Source: Alphaproteobacteria bacterium (lineage in GTDB: Bacteria; Pseudomonadota; Alphaproteobacteria; MPNO01; UBA830). Taken from it: a stretch of 64,000 bases of DNA. The stretch covers positions 1 to 64,000 of the forward strand of contig JAJEBT010000168.1 in assembly GCA_022822405.1 (NCBI GenBank), read 5' to 3'. Made by a program: the position numbers and the translations under genes. Shown here piece by piece: positions 45,618 to 56,434 of this stretch. The notes under the pieces were generated by a model. That model saw only the letters and a list, made by a program, of their open reading frames with translations, made no database searches and was not told where the DNA came from. Each line of letters starts with the position of its first letter. Positions within the stretch are counted from its first letter, which is position 1.

Positions 45618-48470
45618 ATGACCGATCACCCTGTCCGGAACACCGCGCTCACGGGCGCCAACGGCGCTTTCGTGGCCGAGCTTCATGCACGCTATCTCGA
45701 GAACCGCGGCGCGGTGGATGCCGAATGGGCGGCCTTCTTCGCCGAAATCGAGGACGAGGCGCCCGAGGTCCTGAGGGATCTCGCGGGCGCCAGCTGGGCG
45801 CCGCGCGGCACCAGGGTCATCGGCGCCGGCGGCACCCGTCCGGCGGCGCCCGCAAACGGCACCGCCGAAAGCCTCTCGGAAGCGTCGCGCGACTCCATCC
45901 AGGCCCTGATGCTGATCCGCTCGCACCGGGTGCGCGGGCATCTCTACGCCCGGCTCGATCCCCTCGGGATCGAGGAGCCGCTCAACCACACCGAACTCGA
46001 TCCCGAGTCCTGGGGCTTCAGCGAACGCGACCACGACCGCGAGATCTACATCCACGACCGGCTGGGGCTCGGGGAGAAGGCCACGCTCCGCGACATCGTT
46101 ACCCGCGTGCGCGAGACCTATTGCGGCCATATCGGCGTCGAATACATGCACATCACCTCGACCGAGGAACGGGCCTGGATCCAGGAACGAATCGAGGGCA
46201 TCCACAACCAGACGCAGTTCACCGATCTCGGCAAGGCGACAATCTACGAACGCCTGGCGGAGGCCGAACTCTTCGAGCAGTTCCTCCACGTCAAGCATCC
46301 GGGGACCAAGCGGTTCGGGCTCGACGGCGGCGAGTCGCTGGTGCCGGGCATCGAACAGATCCTCAAGCGCGGCAGCCAGCTCGGCATCAGGGAGGTGGTC
46401 GTCGGCATGCCCCACCGTGGCCGCCTGAACGTGCTCGCCAACGTGATGAAGAAGCCGTTCGCCGCCATCTTCTCCGAGTTTCAGGGCGGTGTCGCCCTGC
46501 CCGACGACGTGCAGGGGTCGGGCGACGTGAAGTACCATCTCGGAACCTCCACCGACCGCGAGTTCGACGGCGAACCCGTCCACATCTCGCTGGCGGCCAA
46601 CCCGTCGCATCTCGAATCGGTCAACCCCGTTGTCGTCGGCAAGGTGCGCGCGAAGCAGCGCCAGCACCGCGACCGGGAACGCAAGAAGGTTCTTGGGCTG
46701 CTGATGCACGGCGACGCGGCGTTCGGCGGACAGGGCATCGTCGCCGAGACGTTCGGGCTGTCGGACATCAAGGGCTACCGGACCGGCGGCACGATTCATT
46801 TCGTGGTCAACAACCAGATCGGCTTCACCACCAACCCGAGCGCCACCCGCGCCTCGCGCTATCCGACCGAGATCGCCAAGATGGCGCAGGCACCGATATT
46901 CCATGTCAATGGCGACGACGTCGAGGCGGTCGTCCATGTCTGCCGGATTGCCACCGAATTCCGCCAGCGCTTCCGCAAGGACGTGGTGATCGACATGTGG
47001 TGTTACCGGCGCTTCGGACACAACGAGGGCGACGAACCCGCCTTCACGCAGCCGCGCATGTACAGCGCCATCGCGGACCACCCGAGCGCGCGAGAGATCT
47101 ACGCCGAGAAGCTGCTCGGGGAATCCCTGATCACCGAGAAGCGGCTGGCCGAGGTCGAGGCGGAGATACGCGGCAGGCTCGACGCGGATTTCGAGGCCGC
47201 CGCATCCTACCGACCCAACAAGGCGGACTGGCTCGAGGGCGTGTGGTCAGGGCTGACGACCGCGCCGTCCATGGAGCAGCGCAAGGGCAAGAGCGGGGTT
47301 GCGGCCGACCGCCTCCACGAGGTCGGGATGGCGATCTCCACCATCCCCGGAACCGTCAACCTCAATCCCAAGCTGAAGCGCTTCTTCGACAATCGCCGCA
47401 AGGCCATCGAGACCGGCCAGGGCGTCGACTGGGCGACGGCCGAGGCGCTCGCCTTCGGAACGCTGCTGACCGAGGGCTTCCTGGTGCGCATCAGCGGACA
47501 GGACGTGGCGCGGGGCACCTTCTCGCAGCGCCACGCGGTTGTCATCGACCAGGAAACCGAGCAGCCCTTCATCCCCCTCGAGCAGATCCGGCCGGGCAAC
47601 CAGGAGAAGATGATCGCCCGCAACAGCACACTCTCCGAAGCCGCGGTACTCGGATTCGAGTACGGCTACAGCCTCGCCGATCCCAACGTGCTGGTGATCT
47701 GGGAAGCGCAGTTCGGAGATTTCGCGAACGGCGCCCAGTTCATTTTCGACCAGTTCATATCGTCGGGCGAATCGAAATGGCTGCGCATGTCGGGGCTGGT
47801 GATGCTTCTGCCGCACGGCTTCGAGGGCCAGTGGCCGGAACATTCGTCGGCCCGGCTCGAACGCTACCTGCAGCTGTGCGCCGAGGACAACTGGCAGATC
47901 TGCAACCTTACCAGCCCTGCCAACTACTTCCACGCGCTGCGGCGCCAGGTCCTGCGCAACTTCCGCAAGCCGCTGATCATCATGAGCCCGAAATCGCTGC
48001 TCCGGCACAAGCGGTGCATCTCGGCGCTCGACGAACTGGGACCCGGAACCGCGTTCAGCCGCGTCATTCCCGAAACCGCCGCGCTGGCGCCGGACGACCG
48101 CGTGAGGCGGGCGGTCCTGTGTTCGGGCAAGGTTTATTTCGACCTGCTGGCGGCGCGGGAGGAACAGGGTATCGACGATGTCGCATTGATCCGCCTCGAA
48201 CAGCTCTACCCGTTCCCCGAAGCCTCGCTGGCAAAGGAACTCCGGAAATATCCCGCAGCCGACGTGGTGTGGTGCCAGGAGGAACCGGAGAACATGGGGG
48301 CATGGAGCTTCGTCGACCGCCGCATCGAGAGAGTCCTCGACGGGCTGGATGTCGCCGCGCAGCGCCCCTCCTATGCCGGGCGACCGGAAGCGGCGGCTCC
48401 GGCGACCGGTTCGCTCGGCAAGCACAACCGCGAACAGGCGAAGCTGGTCGCGCAGGCTCTCACCGCCTGA
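45618..48470 (+). CDS. sucA: 2-oxoglutarate dehydrogenase E1 component
   Basis: A 950-residue thiamine-diphosphate enzyme that decarboxylates 2-oxoglutarate and succinylates the E2 lipoyl arm. An N-terminal [23 protein letters not shown]-like tail for E2 binding leads into [16 protein letters not shown], then [36 protein letters not shown], the ThDP motif [11 protein letters not shown] and [13 protein letters not shown]. The C-terminal half has [18 protein letters not shown]-like and [23 protein letters not shown] blocks. It is full length. The gap to sucB is 20 bases. Confidence 0.96.
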   Translation: MTDHPVRNTALTGANGAFVAELHARYLENRGAVDAEWAAFFAEIEDEAPEVLRDLAGASWAPRGTRVIGAGGTRPAAPANGTAESLSEASRDSIQALMLIRSHRVRGHLYARLDPLGIEEPLNHTELDPESWGFSERDHDREIYIHDRLGLGEKATLRDIVTRVRETYCGHIGVEYMHITSTEERAWIQERIEGIHNQTQFTDLGKATIYERLAEAELFEQFLHVKHPGTKRFGLDGGESLVPGIEQILKRGSQLGIREVVVGMPHRGRLNVLANVMKKPFAAIFSEFQGGVALPDDVQGSGDVKYHLGTSTDREFDGEPVHISLAANPSHLESVNPVVVGKVRAKQRQHRDRERKKVLGLLMHGDAAFGGQGIVAETFGLSDIKGYRTGGTIHFVVNNQIGFTTNPSATRASRYPTEIAKMAQAPIFHVNGDDVEAVVHVCRIATEFRQRFRKDVVIDMWCYRRFGHNEGDEPAFTQPRMYSAIADHPSAREIYAEKLLGESLITEKRLAEVEAEIRGRLDADFEAAASYRPNKADWLEGVWSGLTTAPSMEQRKGKSGVAADRLHEVGMAISTIPGTVNLNPKLKRFFDNRRKAIETGQGVDWATAEALAFGTLLTEGFLVRISGQDVARGTFSQRHAVVIDQETEQPFIPLEQIRPGNQEKMIARNSTLSEAAVLGFEYGYSLADPNVLVIWEAQFGDFANGAQFIFDQFISSGESKWLRMSGLVMLLPHGFEGQWPEHSSARLERYLQLCAEDNWQICNLTSPANYFHALRRQVLRNFRKPLIIMSPKSLLRHKRCISALDELGPGTAFSRVIPETAALAPDDRVRRAVLCSGKVYFDLLAAREEQGIDDVALIRLEQLYPFPEASLAKELRKYPAADVVWCQEEPENMGAWSFVDRRIERVLDGLDVAAQRPSYAGRPEAAAPATGSLGKHNREQAKLVAQALTA

Positions 48471-48490
48471 CGTTCATCGGGAGGCGCAGA

Positions 48491-49678
48491 ATGACCATCC
48501 AGATCCTCGTTCCGGTTCTCGGCGAATCGATCGCCGAGGCCACCGTCAGCAAGTGGCTCAAGTCCGTCGGCGACGCCGTCGCCCGGGACGAACCCGTCGT
48601 CGAGCTCGAAACCGACAAGGTCACGCTGGAGGTTCCCGCGGCAAGCGCCGGCACCCTCGACGAGATCGTCGCGCGCGAAGGCGACAACGTGGAGGTGGGC
48701 GCCCTGCTCGGCACCATCGGCGACGGCACGCCGGCAGCCGGCCGGCCGGCCAAGGCGACGGCGACTCCCGGCGGCGAAGCGGACAGCGGCCCCCGGCTGT
48801 CGCCGGCTGTGCGCCGGCTGGTCGAGGAGAAGGGCCTCGATCCCGCAGCGATCCCGGCTACCGGCAAGAACGGCCGCCTCACCAAGGGCGACGTGCTGGC
48901 CCATCTGAAGAACCGGGAGGCCGCGGCTGAACCCGAACCGCCGCCACCCGCACCCGCGGCGGCGCCGCGGGCCGATGATGCGCGCGAGGAACGGGTGCCC
49001 ATGACCCGCCTTCGCCGTCGCATCGCCGAGCGGCTCAAGGAGGCCCAGAACACGGCGGCGATGCTGACAACCTTCAACGAGATCGACATGACCAACGTCA
49101 TGGCCGCCCGCGAGAGATACCGCGGAGAGTTCGAGGAACGCCATGGCTGCCGCCTCGGATTCATGTCGTTCTTCGTCAAGGCCTGCGTGGTTGCGCTCAG
49201 GGAGCTTCCGGCGGTCAACGCCGAGATCGACGGCAACGACCTTGTGTACAAGAACCATTACGACATCGGTGTTGCCGTCGGCACCGAGCAGGGCCTCGTG
49301 GTACCGGTGCTGCGCGACGCCGACCGGCTTGCCTTTGCCGAGATCGAAAAGACGATCGCCGATTTCGGGGCGCGGGCGCGCGACGGCAAGCTGACGATGG
49401 ACGATCTTTCCGGCGGCACGTTCACGATCACCAACGGCGGCATCTACGGCTCGATGATGTCGACCCCGATACTCAACCCGCCGCAGTCGGGCATTCTCGG
49501 CATGCACAGGATCGACCGCCGCCCGGTCGCCGTCGGCGACGCCGTCGAGATCAGGCCGATGATGTATGTCGCGCTCAGCTACGATCACCGCATCGTCGAC
49601 GGCCGCGAAGCAGTGACGTTCCTGGTGCGGGTCAAGCAGTGCGTCGAGGATCCCGAACGGATCCTGCTCGCACTGTGA
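48491..49678 (+). CDS. sucB: 2-oxoglutarate dehydrogenase E2 (dihydrolipoyl succinyltransferase)
   Basis: A 395-residue E2. The single lipoyl domain has the modified Lys43 in [11 protein letters not shown]. An Ala/Pro linker precedes the E3-binding domain ([34 protein letters not shown], about 100-135). A second Pro-rich linker leads to the catalytic domain, which ends with the active-site [11 protein letters not shown]. It transfers succinyl to CoA. The start is the ATG at 48491 after GGGAGG. It is 14 bases from lpd. Confidence 0.96.
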   Translation: MTIQILVPVLGESIAEATVSKWLKSVGDAVARDEPVVELETDKVTLEVPAASAGTLDEIVAREGDNVEVGALLGTIGDGTPAAGRPAKATATPGGEADSGPRLSPAVRRLVEEKGLDPAAIPATGKNGRLTKGDVLAHLKNREAAAEPEPPPPAPAAAPRADDAREERVPMTRLRRRIAERLKEAQNTAAMLTTFNEIDMTNVMAARERYRGEFEERHGCRLGFMSFFVKACVVALRELPAVNAEIDGNDLVYKNHYDIGVAVGTEQGLVVPVLRDADRLAFAEIEKTIADFGARARDGKLTMDDLSGGTFTITNGGIYGSMMSTPILNPPQSGILGMHRIDRRPVAVGDAVEIRPMMYVALSYDHRIVDGREAVTFLVRVKQCVEDPERILLAL

Positions 49679-49692
49679 CGGGCGCGGAAGCG

Positions 49693-51099
49693 ATGGCCGA
49701 AAACGGATACGATCTTGTCGTCATCGGCGCCGGGCCCGGCGGCTACGTCGCAGCAATCCGCGCCGCGCAGCTCGGCATGCGGACAGCCTGCATCGACAGT
49801 CGCGGCAGCTGGGGCGGAACCTGCCTCAATGTCGGCTGCATCCCGTCGAAGGCGCTCCTCCACTCCTCGCACCTGTTCGACAAGGCCCGGCGCGATCTCG
49901 CGAACCACGGCATCACGACCGGCGAGGTCGGGCTCGACCTTGCCGCCATGATGGCGCGCAAGGACAAGGTCGTCGCGGACCTCTGCAACGGTATCGGTTT
50001 CCTGTTCAAGAAGAACGGCGTCGACGGGATTGCCGGCACCGCCAGGATCGCCGCGCCGGGCCGGGTCGAGATATCCGACGGCGACGAGGCGACGATGATC
50101 GAGACCGCGCGGATCCTCGTCGCCACCGGCTCCGTGCCGGCCCCGCTGCCCGGGATCGAGATCGACGAGGAGCGCATCCTGTCCTCGACCGGAGCGCTCG
50201 CGCTCGGCGAGGTTCCGGACCACCTGATCGTCATCGGCGGCGGCTATATCGGACTCGAGATGGGCTCCATATGGCTGCGCCTCGGCGCACGCGTGACCGT
50301 GATCGAGTTTCTCGACGCCATCGTGCCCGGCATGGATGCAGAGATCAGCCGTCACATGCACCGGCTCCTCAAGGCCCAGGGAATGGAATTCCGGCTCGGC
50401 ACCAGGGTCACCGGCGCCCGGACCGCGGACGGCGGCGTGACCCTCGACGTCGAGCCGGCCGGCGGCGGTGCGGCGGAAACGGTCGCGGGAGACGCCGTGC
50501 TCGTGGCCATCGGACGGGTGCCGTTCACCGACGGGCTCGGCCTCGATGAACTCGGCGTCAGGCGCGACGAGCGTGGCGCCATCCTCGTCGACGAGCACTA
50601 CGCGACCTGCATCGAGGGAATCCACGCAATCGGCGACGCGATACCGGGGGCGATGCTCGCCCACAAGGCCGAGGAGGAAGGAATCGCCTGCGTCGAGCGC
50701 ATGGCCGGAATGGCGGCGCACGTGAATTACGACGCCATCCCCGCCGTCGTCTACACCTGGCCCGAGGCCGCGTCGGTGGGCAGAACCGAGCAGCAGCTCA
50801 AGGACGCCGGCATCGATTACCGGTCGGGGAAGTTTCCGCTTGCCGCCAATTCAAGGGCGCGCACCGGCGGCGAGACCGCCGGCTTCGTCAAGATTCTCGC
50901 CGACGCCTCGAGCGACGAGGTCCTGGGCGCGCACGTGCTCGGCCCCGACGCCGGCACATTGATTGCCGAGATCGCGCTGGCGATGGAATTCAGGGCTTCT
51001 GCAGAAGACATCGCGCGCACCTGCCACGCGCATCCGACCCTCAACGAGGCCGTGAAGGAGGCCGCCCTCGGCGTCGGCGGGGCGGCGATTCACGCCTGA
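49693..51099 (+). CDS. lpd: Dihydrolipoyl dehydrogenase (E3)
   Basis: A 468-residue FAD/NAD disulfide oxidoreductase that reoxidises the E2 lipoamide. FAD motif VVIGAGPGGYVAAIRA, redox pair Cys44/Cys49 in GGTCLNVGCIPSK, NAD loop IGGGYIGLEMGSIW and the C-terminal active-site His in CHAHPTLNEAVKEAA are all present. I chose the ATG at 49693; a GTG at 49675 overlapping sucB is possible. It is the last gene of the TCA operon and converges on acnA. Confidence 0.96.
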   Translation: MAENGYDLVVIGAGPGGYVAAIRAAQLGMRTACIDSRGSWGGTCLNVGCIPSKALLHSSHLFDKARRDLANHGITTGEVGLDLAAMMARKDKVVADLCNGIGFLFKKNGVDGIAGTARIAAPGRVEISDGDEATMIETARILVATGSVPAPLPGIEIDEERILSSTGALALGEVPDHLIVIGGGYIGLEMGSIWLRLGARVTVIEFLDAIVPGMDAEISRHMHRLLKAQGMEFRLGTRVTGARTADGGVTLDVEPAGGGAAETVAGDAVLVAIGRVPFTDGLGLDELGVRRDERGAILVDEHYATCIEGIHAIGDAIPGAMLAHKAEEEGIACVERMAGMAAHVNYDAIPAVVYTWPEAASVGRTEQQLKDAGIDYRSGKFPLAANSRARTGGETAGFVKILADASSDEVLGAHVLGPDAGTLIAEIALAMEFRASAEDIARTCHAHPTLNEAVKEAALGVGGAAIHA

Positions 51100-51136
51100 T
51101 CCGGCTCTCCGTCCCGACGGCCAGCCGCCGGCCGGG

Positions 51137-53836
51137 TCAGGCGGCCTCGAGCATGTTGCGCACCACGTAGCGAAGAATTCCGCCATGGCGGTAGTAGTCA
51201 AGCTCGTCGAGCGTGTCGATGCGACAGTCGAGCGCGATTTCCTGGAGCGAGCCATCGGTCCGGTGAATCGTGCAGCGAAGCTCGCAGCGCGGCTCCATGC
51301 CCGACGCGATGCCGGAAATGTCGAAGGTCTCCGTGCCGTCGAGGTCCAGTGTCCGCCGCGTCTCGCCAGGCTTGAACTGCAGCGGAAGCACCCCCATCCC
51401 GATCAGGTTGGAGCGATGAATCCGCTCGAAGCTCTCGGTGATCACCGCCTTCACGCCGAGAAGCACGGTCCCCTTCGCCGCCCAGTCGCGCGATGAGCCG
51501 GTTCCGTATTCCTTGCCGCCGACGATGACCAGCGGCGTGCCGGAGGCCTGGTATTTCATGGCCGCGTCATAGACCGGCATCTGCTCGCCCGAGGGCTGGT
51601 GGACAGTGACGCCGCCCTCGATGCCCGGAGTCATCTCGTTGCGTATCCGGATATTGGCGAAGGTGCCCCGCATCATCACTTCGTGGTTGCCACGGCGCGA
51701 TCCGTAGGAATTGAACTGGGCCGGGCGGATCTGGCGCTCGAGCAGGTATTCGCCGGCCGGACTCTGGCGCTGAATGCTCCCGGCGGGGGAGATGTGATCC
51801 GTCGTCACCGAATCGCCGAGCATGAGAAGCGGCCGCGCGCCAACGATGTCGACGACCTCGCCCGGCTCGCGCGTCATCCCGGAAAAGAAGGTCGGATACT
51901 TCACGTAGGTGCTGGAATCCTGCCAGCTGTAGGTCTCGCTGCCGGGGCTCTCGATAGCCTTCCACTGTTCGGGCCCCTGGAACACGTCGGCATAACGGGT
52001 GCGGTACATCTCGTCGGTCAGGCAGTCGCGGATGGTGTCGCGAACCTCGCCGCTGCTGGGCCAGATGTCCGCGAGATACACGGGCTCGCCTTCCGAATCG
52101 AACCCGAGCGGGTCCGACGTCAGGTCGGTCCTGAGCGAGCCGGCAAGGGCATAGGCGACCACAAGCGGCGGCGAGGCCAGGAAGTTCGCCCGCACCTGGG
52201 CGTGGACCCGCCCCTCGAAATTGCGGTTGCCCGAAAGCACGGCGCCGGCCACGAGGTCTCCGCCCTCGACCGCATCGGCGACCTTTTCGGGCAGGGGGCC
52301 GGAATTGCCGATGCATGTCGTGCATCCGAAGCCAACGATGTTGAAGCCGAGCGCGTCGAGATCCTCCTGCAGCCCGGCGCGCTCGAGATAGTCGCGCACG
52401 ACTTGGCTCCCCGGCGCCAGCGACGTCTTGACCCACGGCCTGGTCTTCAGCCCCCGGGCCCTCGCGTTGCGCGCCAGCAGCCCCGCGGCCACCAGGACCG
52501 AGGGGTTGGAGGTGTTGGTGCAGCTGGTGATCGCGGCAATGACCACGTCGCCGTCCTCGACCTCGAAGTCGTCGCCGGCAGCACGGGCGAGCTGGTCGCT
52601 CTCCGCAGGTTCGGCGTTCCGGTGTTCGCGAATCGCGTTCATGGCCACGGACCGGACCTCCGAGAGGACAACCCGGTCCTGCGGGCGCTTGGGGCCGGCC
52701 AGCGACGGTTCGACAGTGCCGAGATCGAGTTCGAGCGTGTCGGTGAACAGCGGCTCCGGCATGTCGTCGCCGCGCCACATGCCCTGGGCCTTCGCGTAGG
52801 CCTCGACCAGGGCCACCCGTTCCGGATCGCGTCCGGTGAAGCGGAGATAGTCGCAGGTTTCCGCGTCCACGGGGAAGAAGCCACAGGTGGCGCCGTATTC
52901 GGGCGCCATGTTGCCAATGGTCGCGCGGTCCGGCAGCGACAGCTGCCCGACGCCGGGCCCGAAGAACTCGACGAACTTTCCGACAACGCCGCGGGCGCGC
53001 AACATCTGCGTGACCGTCAGCACCAGGTCGGTCGCGGTCATGCCTTCGCGGAGCTCTCCGGTCAGCCTGACGCCGACCACGTCCGGCAGCAGCATCGAGA
53101 TGGGCTGTCCGAGCATCGCCGCCTCGGCCTCGATGCCGCCGACGCCCCATGCGAGCACGGCGAGCCCGTTGACCATCGTCGTGTGACTGTCGGTGCCGAC
53201 CGCGGTGTCGGGATAGGCGACGGTGCGGCCGTTCGCGTCCTCGCTCGTCCACACGGTCTGGGACAGGTATTCAAGGTTGACCTGGTGGCAGATGCCGGTG
53301 CCCGGGGGCACGACCCGGAAATTGTCGAACGCGTTGGAGCCCCAGCGCAGGAATTCGTAACGTTCGCGGTTGCGTTCGAACTCATTCTCGACATTGCGGA
53401 CGAAGGCGTCATTGGTGCCGAACTCGTCGATCATGACCGAATGGTCGATGACCAGGTCGACGGCGCTGAGCGGGTTGATCTTCTGCGGGTCGCCGCCGAG
53501 ATCGACCATGGCCTGGCGCATTGCCGCGAGGTCGACGACGGCGGGAACACCGGTGAAATCCTGCAGCAGGATGCGCGCGGGTCGGTAGGCGATCTCGAGG
53601 TCGGAGGTCCGCGACTCCAGCCAGCCGGCGGCGTTGCGAATATCGTCGACGGTTACCGAGCGCCCGTCCTCATGGCGCAGCAGGTTCTCGACCAGAACCT
53701 TGAGCGAGAACGGCAAACGCGAGACATCACCGAATCCGGCCTTCCCGATGGCGTCGAGACTGTAATACTCGTAGGATCGGCCGTTCACGTCGAGGGTTCG
53801 ACGTGCTCCGATGGTGTCCTGTCCGGTTGCGCTCAC
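51137..53836 (-). CDS. acnA: Aconitate hydratase A
   Basis: An 899-residue aconitase of the AcnA/IRP1 type that isomerises citrate to isocitrate with a 4Fe-4S cluster. The cluster cysteines are in AAITSCTNTSNPSVL and FGCTTCIGNSGPLP. TDSHTTMVNGLAVLAWGVGGIEAEA and the swivel-domain GAKEYGTGSSRDWAAKGT-like GGKEYGTGSSRDWAA are typical. The start is GTG 53836 behind CAGGAGG. It is divergent from ccmA, an arrangement common in alphaproteobacteria, with a candidate promoter in between. Confidence 0.96.
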   Translation of the reverse strand: MSATGQDTIGARRTLDVNGRSYEYYSLDAIGKAGFGDVSRLPFSLKVLVENLLRHEDGRSVTVDDIRNAAGWLESRTSDLEIAYRPARILLQDFTGVPAVVDLAAMRQAMVDLGGDPQKINPLSAVDLVIDHSVMIDEFGTNDAFVRNVENEFERNRERYEFLRWGSNAFDNFRVVPPGTGICHQVNLEYLSQTVWTSEDANGRTVAYPDTAVGTDSHTTMVNGLAVLAWGVGGIEAEAAMLGQPISMLLPDVVGVRLTGELREGMTATDLVLTVTQMLRARGVVGKFVEFFGPGVGQLSLPDRATIGNMAPEYGATCGFFPVDAETCDYLRFTGRDPERVALVEAYAKAQGMWRGDDMPEPLFTDTLELDLGTVEPSLAGPKRPQDRVVLSEVRSVAMNAIREHRNAEPAESDQLARAAGDDFEVEDGDVVIAAITSCTNTSNPSVLVAAGLLARNARARGLKTRPWVKTSLAPGSQVVRDYLERAGLQEDLDALGFNIVGFGCTTCIGNSGPLPEKVADAVEGGDLVAGAVLSGNRNFEGRVHAQVRANFLASPPLVVAYALAGSLRTDLTSDPLGFDSEGEPVYLADIWPSSGEVRDTIRDCLTDEMYRTRYADVFQGPEQWKAIESPGSETYSWQDSSTYVKYPTFFSGMTREPGEVVDIVGARPLLMLGDSVTTDHISPAGSIQRQSPAGEYLLERQIRPAQFNSYGSRRGNHEVMMRGTFANIRIRNEMTPGIEGGVTVHQPSGEQMPVYDAAMKYQASGTPLVIVGGKEYGTGSSRDWAAKGTVLLGVKAVITESFERIHRSNLIGMGVLPLQFKPGETRRTLDLDGTETFDISGIASGMEPRCELRCTIHRTDGSLQEIALDCRIDTLDELDYYRHGGILRYVVRNMLEAA

Positions 53837-53869
53837 ATCTGCCTCCTGTCGACCGCGTTTCCGTTCCGC

Positions 53870-53898
53870 AATCTAAACGCTGGGGCGACGATTTCCAA
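53870..53898 (-). promoter_or_regulatory. Candidate acnA promoter
   Basis: On the minus strand TTGGAA (53893-53898), a 17-base spacer and TAGATT (53870-53875) match sigma70 elements at four of six bases each. The start point would be about 25-30 bases ahead of the acnA GTG, leaving room for its CAGGAGG ribosome-binding site. It lies in the 154-base divergent region before ccmA. Confidence 0.4.
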
Positions 53899-53990
53899 GC
53901 CGGACAGTGCCCGTGGCATTGACGGAAAGCGGGAAAACTGCAATTCCGGGGCGGTATTCCTGCCCGTCGGAGGGAGGCGCCCGGTCGGCG

Positions 53991-54635
53991 ATGGAAGGCT
54001 TCAGCGGACATGACCTTGCCTGCCGGCGCGGTGACCGGCTGCTGTTCGGGACCCTGGAGTTCGATCTCGGGCCCGGGGGCGCGCTTGTGGTCTCGGGCCC
54101 CAACGGATCGGGCAAGACCAGCCTGCTGCGGCTGATGGCCGGGCTCGCCCGGCCGGCCGCCGGGGAAATCCGCTGGCGAGGCGTTCCCATCGGCGATGTC
54201 CGCGAGGAATTCCATGCGGCCATGGCCTATGTCGGCCATCGCGACGCAGTGAATCCTGCGCTTACGGTAATCGAGAACCTGGCGTTTCATGCACAGCTGA
54301 GGATGCCCGGACGGGTTGCGACGGAGCGGCTCGAGAGTGCCCTCGAGCGAACCGGCCTGCTCGCGACCGCGGCCATGCCCGCGGGACTGCTGTCCACCGG
54401 CCAGTCGCGGCGCCTGGCGCTGGCGCGGGTGTTGGCGGCCCCCGCCCGGCTCTGGCTTCTCGACGAGCCCGCGGCGACGCTCGATGCGGCGTCGACCGCG
54501 GCGCTGACGGCAACGGTGGCGGAGCACTGCTCGGACGGCGGCATGGCCGTGGTGTCGACCAACATACCGTTCGACCTTCCCGGTGCTGGCCGGCTCGACA
54601 TGGGCGGCGGCGAAAGCCCGGCTGCACGCCCGTGA
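53991..54635 (+). CDS. ccmA: Heme exporter ATP-binding protein CcmA
   Basis: A 214-residue ABC ATPase of cytochrome c maturation system I. Walker A GPNGSGKTSLL, signature LSTGQSRRLALARVLA and Walker B LWLLDEPAATLD are intact. With CcmB, CcmC and CcmD it releases heme-loaded CcmE. The ATG at 53991 follows GGAGGGAGG by about 13 bases; the longer frame upstream is not family-like. Its stop overlaps the ccmB GTG by four bases. Confidence 0.94.
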   Translation: MEGFSGHDLACRRGDRLLFGTLEFDLGPGGALVVSGPNGSGKTSLLRLMAGLARPAAGEIRWRGVPIGDVREEFHAAMAYVGHRDAVNPALTVIENLAFHAQLRMPGRVATERLESALERTGLLATAAMPAGLLSTGQSRRLALARVLAAPARLWLLDEPAATLDAASTAALTATVAEHCSDGGMAVVSTNIPFDLPGAGRLDMGGGESPAARP

Positions 54636-55297
54636 GGGGTCTCGCCGCCATAGTCCGGCGCGACCTGCGCATCGCGCTTCGTCGGCCGGCCGACACGCTC
54701 ATGCTTGTCGGTTTCTTCGTGATCGCGGCCGCGCTGTTTCCGCTCGGTGTCGGGCCCGAACCGGCGCTCCTGTCCCGCATGGCCCCGGGAGTGCTGTGGG
54801 TGACGGCCCTGCTGGCGGCGATGCTGTCCCTCGACAGGCTGTTTTTCGCGGATTTCGAGGACGGAACGCTCGACCTCCTGGCAACCGCACCGCATCCGCT
54901 GTGGCTGTCAGTGCTGGCCAAGATCTCCGCCCACTGGCTGACGACCGGCGTGCCCGTGCTGGTGGCGGCACCGGTGATCGCGGTCATGCTTCGCCTTGAC
55001 GCAGAGGGTTACGGCATTCTGATAGCGGCCATGGCCCTCGGAACCGCGACGATCAGCCTCGTCGGCGCCCTCGGAGCGGCGCTCGTCCTTGGCGCCCGGC
55101 GAAGCGGCGTCCTTCTCGCGCTCCTGCTCCTGCCGCTCCTGGTGCCGGTGCTGATCTTCGGAACGGCGGCGGTGGACGCGGCCATCGGCGGATACGCCTC
55201 GGGGCCGCACCTCATGCTCCTCGGTGCGCTGCTGCTCGGCAGCCTCGGCCTCAGCCCGTGGGCCGCAGCGGCAGCGCTGCGGGCGGCGGCGGAGTAG
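54632..55297 (+). CDS. ccmB: Heme exporter protein CcmB
   Basis: A 221-residue membrane protein with six predicted helices, partner of CcmA. The N-terminal AAIVRRDLRIALRRPADTLMLVGFFVIAAALFPLGVGPEP and the DGTLDLLATAPHPLWLSVLAKISAHWLTTGVPVLV loop are diagnostic of CcmB. It starts at GTG 54632 inside the end of ccmA (four-base overlap), so translation is coupled. Confidence 0.94.
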   Translation: MRGLAAIVRRDLRIALRRPADTLMLVGFFVIAAALFPLGVGPEPALLSRMAPGVLWVTALLAAMLSLDRLFFADFEDGTLDLLATAPHPLWLSVLAKISAHWLTTGVPVLVAAPVIAVMLRLDAEGYGILIAAMALGTATISLVGALGAALVLGARRSGVLLALLLLPLLVPVLIFGTAAVDAAIGGYASGPHLMLLGALLLGSLGLSPWAAAAALRAAAE

Positions 55298-55395
55298 TGT
55301 CGATGCGCTGCCGGTACTCAAGGTTCCGCGCGCCGCTGCGAACGCCGGCGCCGGGCCTTCAACAGCGACGCCGGTGGCGCTAGATTCGAGGCATC

Positions 55396-56238
55396 ATGAC
55401 ACGGCAAGACGAGCCCCCACCCCGCGCCACCGCGTCCCGCGGTTCGGTCCCGACAGGCGCCGCGGCCCTGCATCGGCTGGCCAACCCCGTGCGCTTTCTT
55501 CGTGTCGCCCGGGCCATTCTGCCGATATCGTCCGTACTTGCCGTCGTTCTCCTGGGTGCGGGAATCTTCTTCGCCTTCGGCGCCTCGCCCCCGGACTACC
55601 AGCAGGGCGAGTCGGTGCGGATCATGTACGTGCACGTGCCGACCGCCTGGATCGCGATGGCGGCCTACGCGTGTCTCGCGCTCTCCGCGGCCGCGGGGTT
55701 GATCTGGAGGCACCCGGTCGCCCATGTCGGCGCCCGCGCCATCGCGCCGATCGGCGCGTGTTTCACCCTGGTCTGTCTTGCCACCGGGTCGTTGTGGGGC
55801 AAGCCGATGTGGGGGGCATGGTGGGTATGGGATGCGCGGCTGACCTCGGTCCTCATCCTGCTGTTTCTCTATCTCGGCTTCATCGCGCTGGCCAATGCCT
55901 TCGAGGACGAGGCGCGCGGCGAAAAGGCCGCGGCCATCCTCGCCCTTGCCGGCGCGGTCAACCTCCCGGTAATCAAGTTCTCGGTCGACTGGTGGAACAC
56001 CCTGCACCAGCCCGCAAGCGTGAGCAGGATCGGCGCGCCGTCAATTCATGCATCCATGCTGGTGCCGCTGCTGTTGATGGCCGCCGGCGTCACGGCGCTC
56101 TTCGTCTCGCTGGTCCTGATACGCATGAGAAGCGAGCTCGCGGCGAAGCGTATACGAGCCCTTCGCACCGCCCTTCCCGACGGTCCGGCGGAGGGAACGG
56201 ATTCGGCGCGCCCGGCCATCAACACGCCGGCGGCCTGA
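55396..56238 (+). CDS. ccmC: Heme exporter protein CcmC
   Basis: A 280-residue membrane protein with six helices that loads heme onto CcmE. The tryptophan-rich WWD motif is complete: WGKPMWGAWWVWDARLT at 134-150. Conserved heme-ligand histidines lie in VRIMYVHVPTAW and the WWNTLHQPASV loop near 200. The N-terminal 35 residues are a polar extension longer than usual. It is 98 bases after ccmB and 13 before ccmD. Confidence 0.94.
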   Translation: MTRQDEPPPRATASRGSVPTGAAALHRLANPVRFLRVARAILPISSVLAVVLLGAGIFFAFGASPPDYQQGESVRIMYVHVPTAWIAMAAYACLALSAAAGLIWRHPVAHVGARAIAPIGACFTLVCLATGSLWGKPMWGAWWVWDARLTSVLILLFLYLGFIALANAFEDEARGEKAAAILALAGAVNLPVIKFSVDWWNTLHQPASVSRIGAPSIHASMLVPLLLMAAGVTALFVSLVLIRMRSELAAKRIRALRTALPDGPAEGTDSARPAINTPAA

Positions 56239-56251
56239 ACGGGGAGGCCCG

Positions 56252-56422
56252 ATGACCGCGCTTCTGCATCTGGACGGGTACGGAGTCTATGTCTGGGCGG
56301 CGTGGGGAATCGCCGCGGTCGTCCTCGTCGCGCTGACGGCGTCAAGCCTCCGCACGATGCGCGCGCGAGAACGCGAACTCGCAGCGCTCGAAGCCGAAAC
56401 GCCGCGGCGCCATAAACGCTGA
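56252..56422 (+). CDS. ccmD: Heme exporter protein CcmD
   Basis: A 56-residue small membrane protein. One helix, VYVWAAWGIAAVVLVALTA, is preceded by a short LDGYG segment and followed by a basic/acidic helix (LRTMRARERELAALEAETPRR). That is the CcmD layout, and its place between ccmC and ccmE settles the call. It stabilises the CcmABC complex and helps release holo-CcmE. GGGGAGG precedes the ATG. Confidence 0.9.
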   Translation: MTALLHLDGYGVYVWAAWGIAAVVLVALTASSLRTMRARERELAALEAETPRRHKR

Positions 56423-56434
56423 GGCCAGCGGCCG

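Noticed and set aside
47247-48425. Open frame of 392 codons on the minus strand inside sucA
   Set aside because: Antisense to a full-length, motif-complete E1 gene.
45566-49678. Open frame of 1370 codons spanning sucA and sucB
   Set aside because: Only its last 396 codons are a protein (SucB, from 48491). The upstream part is the wrong frame of sucA and is Arg-rich nonsense.
51100-51136. Short GC-rich repeat between lpd and acnA as a terminator
   Set aside because: The arms are short and alternative pairings are equally good; no T-run.
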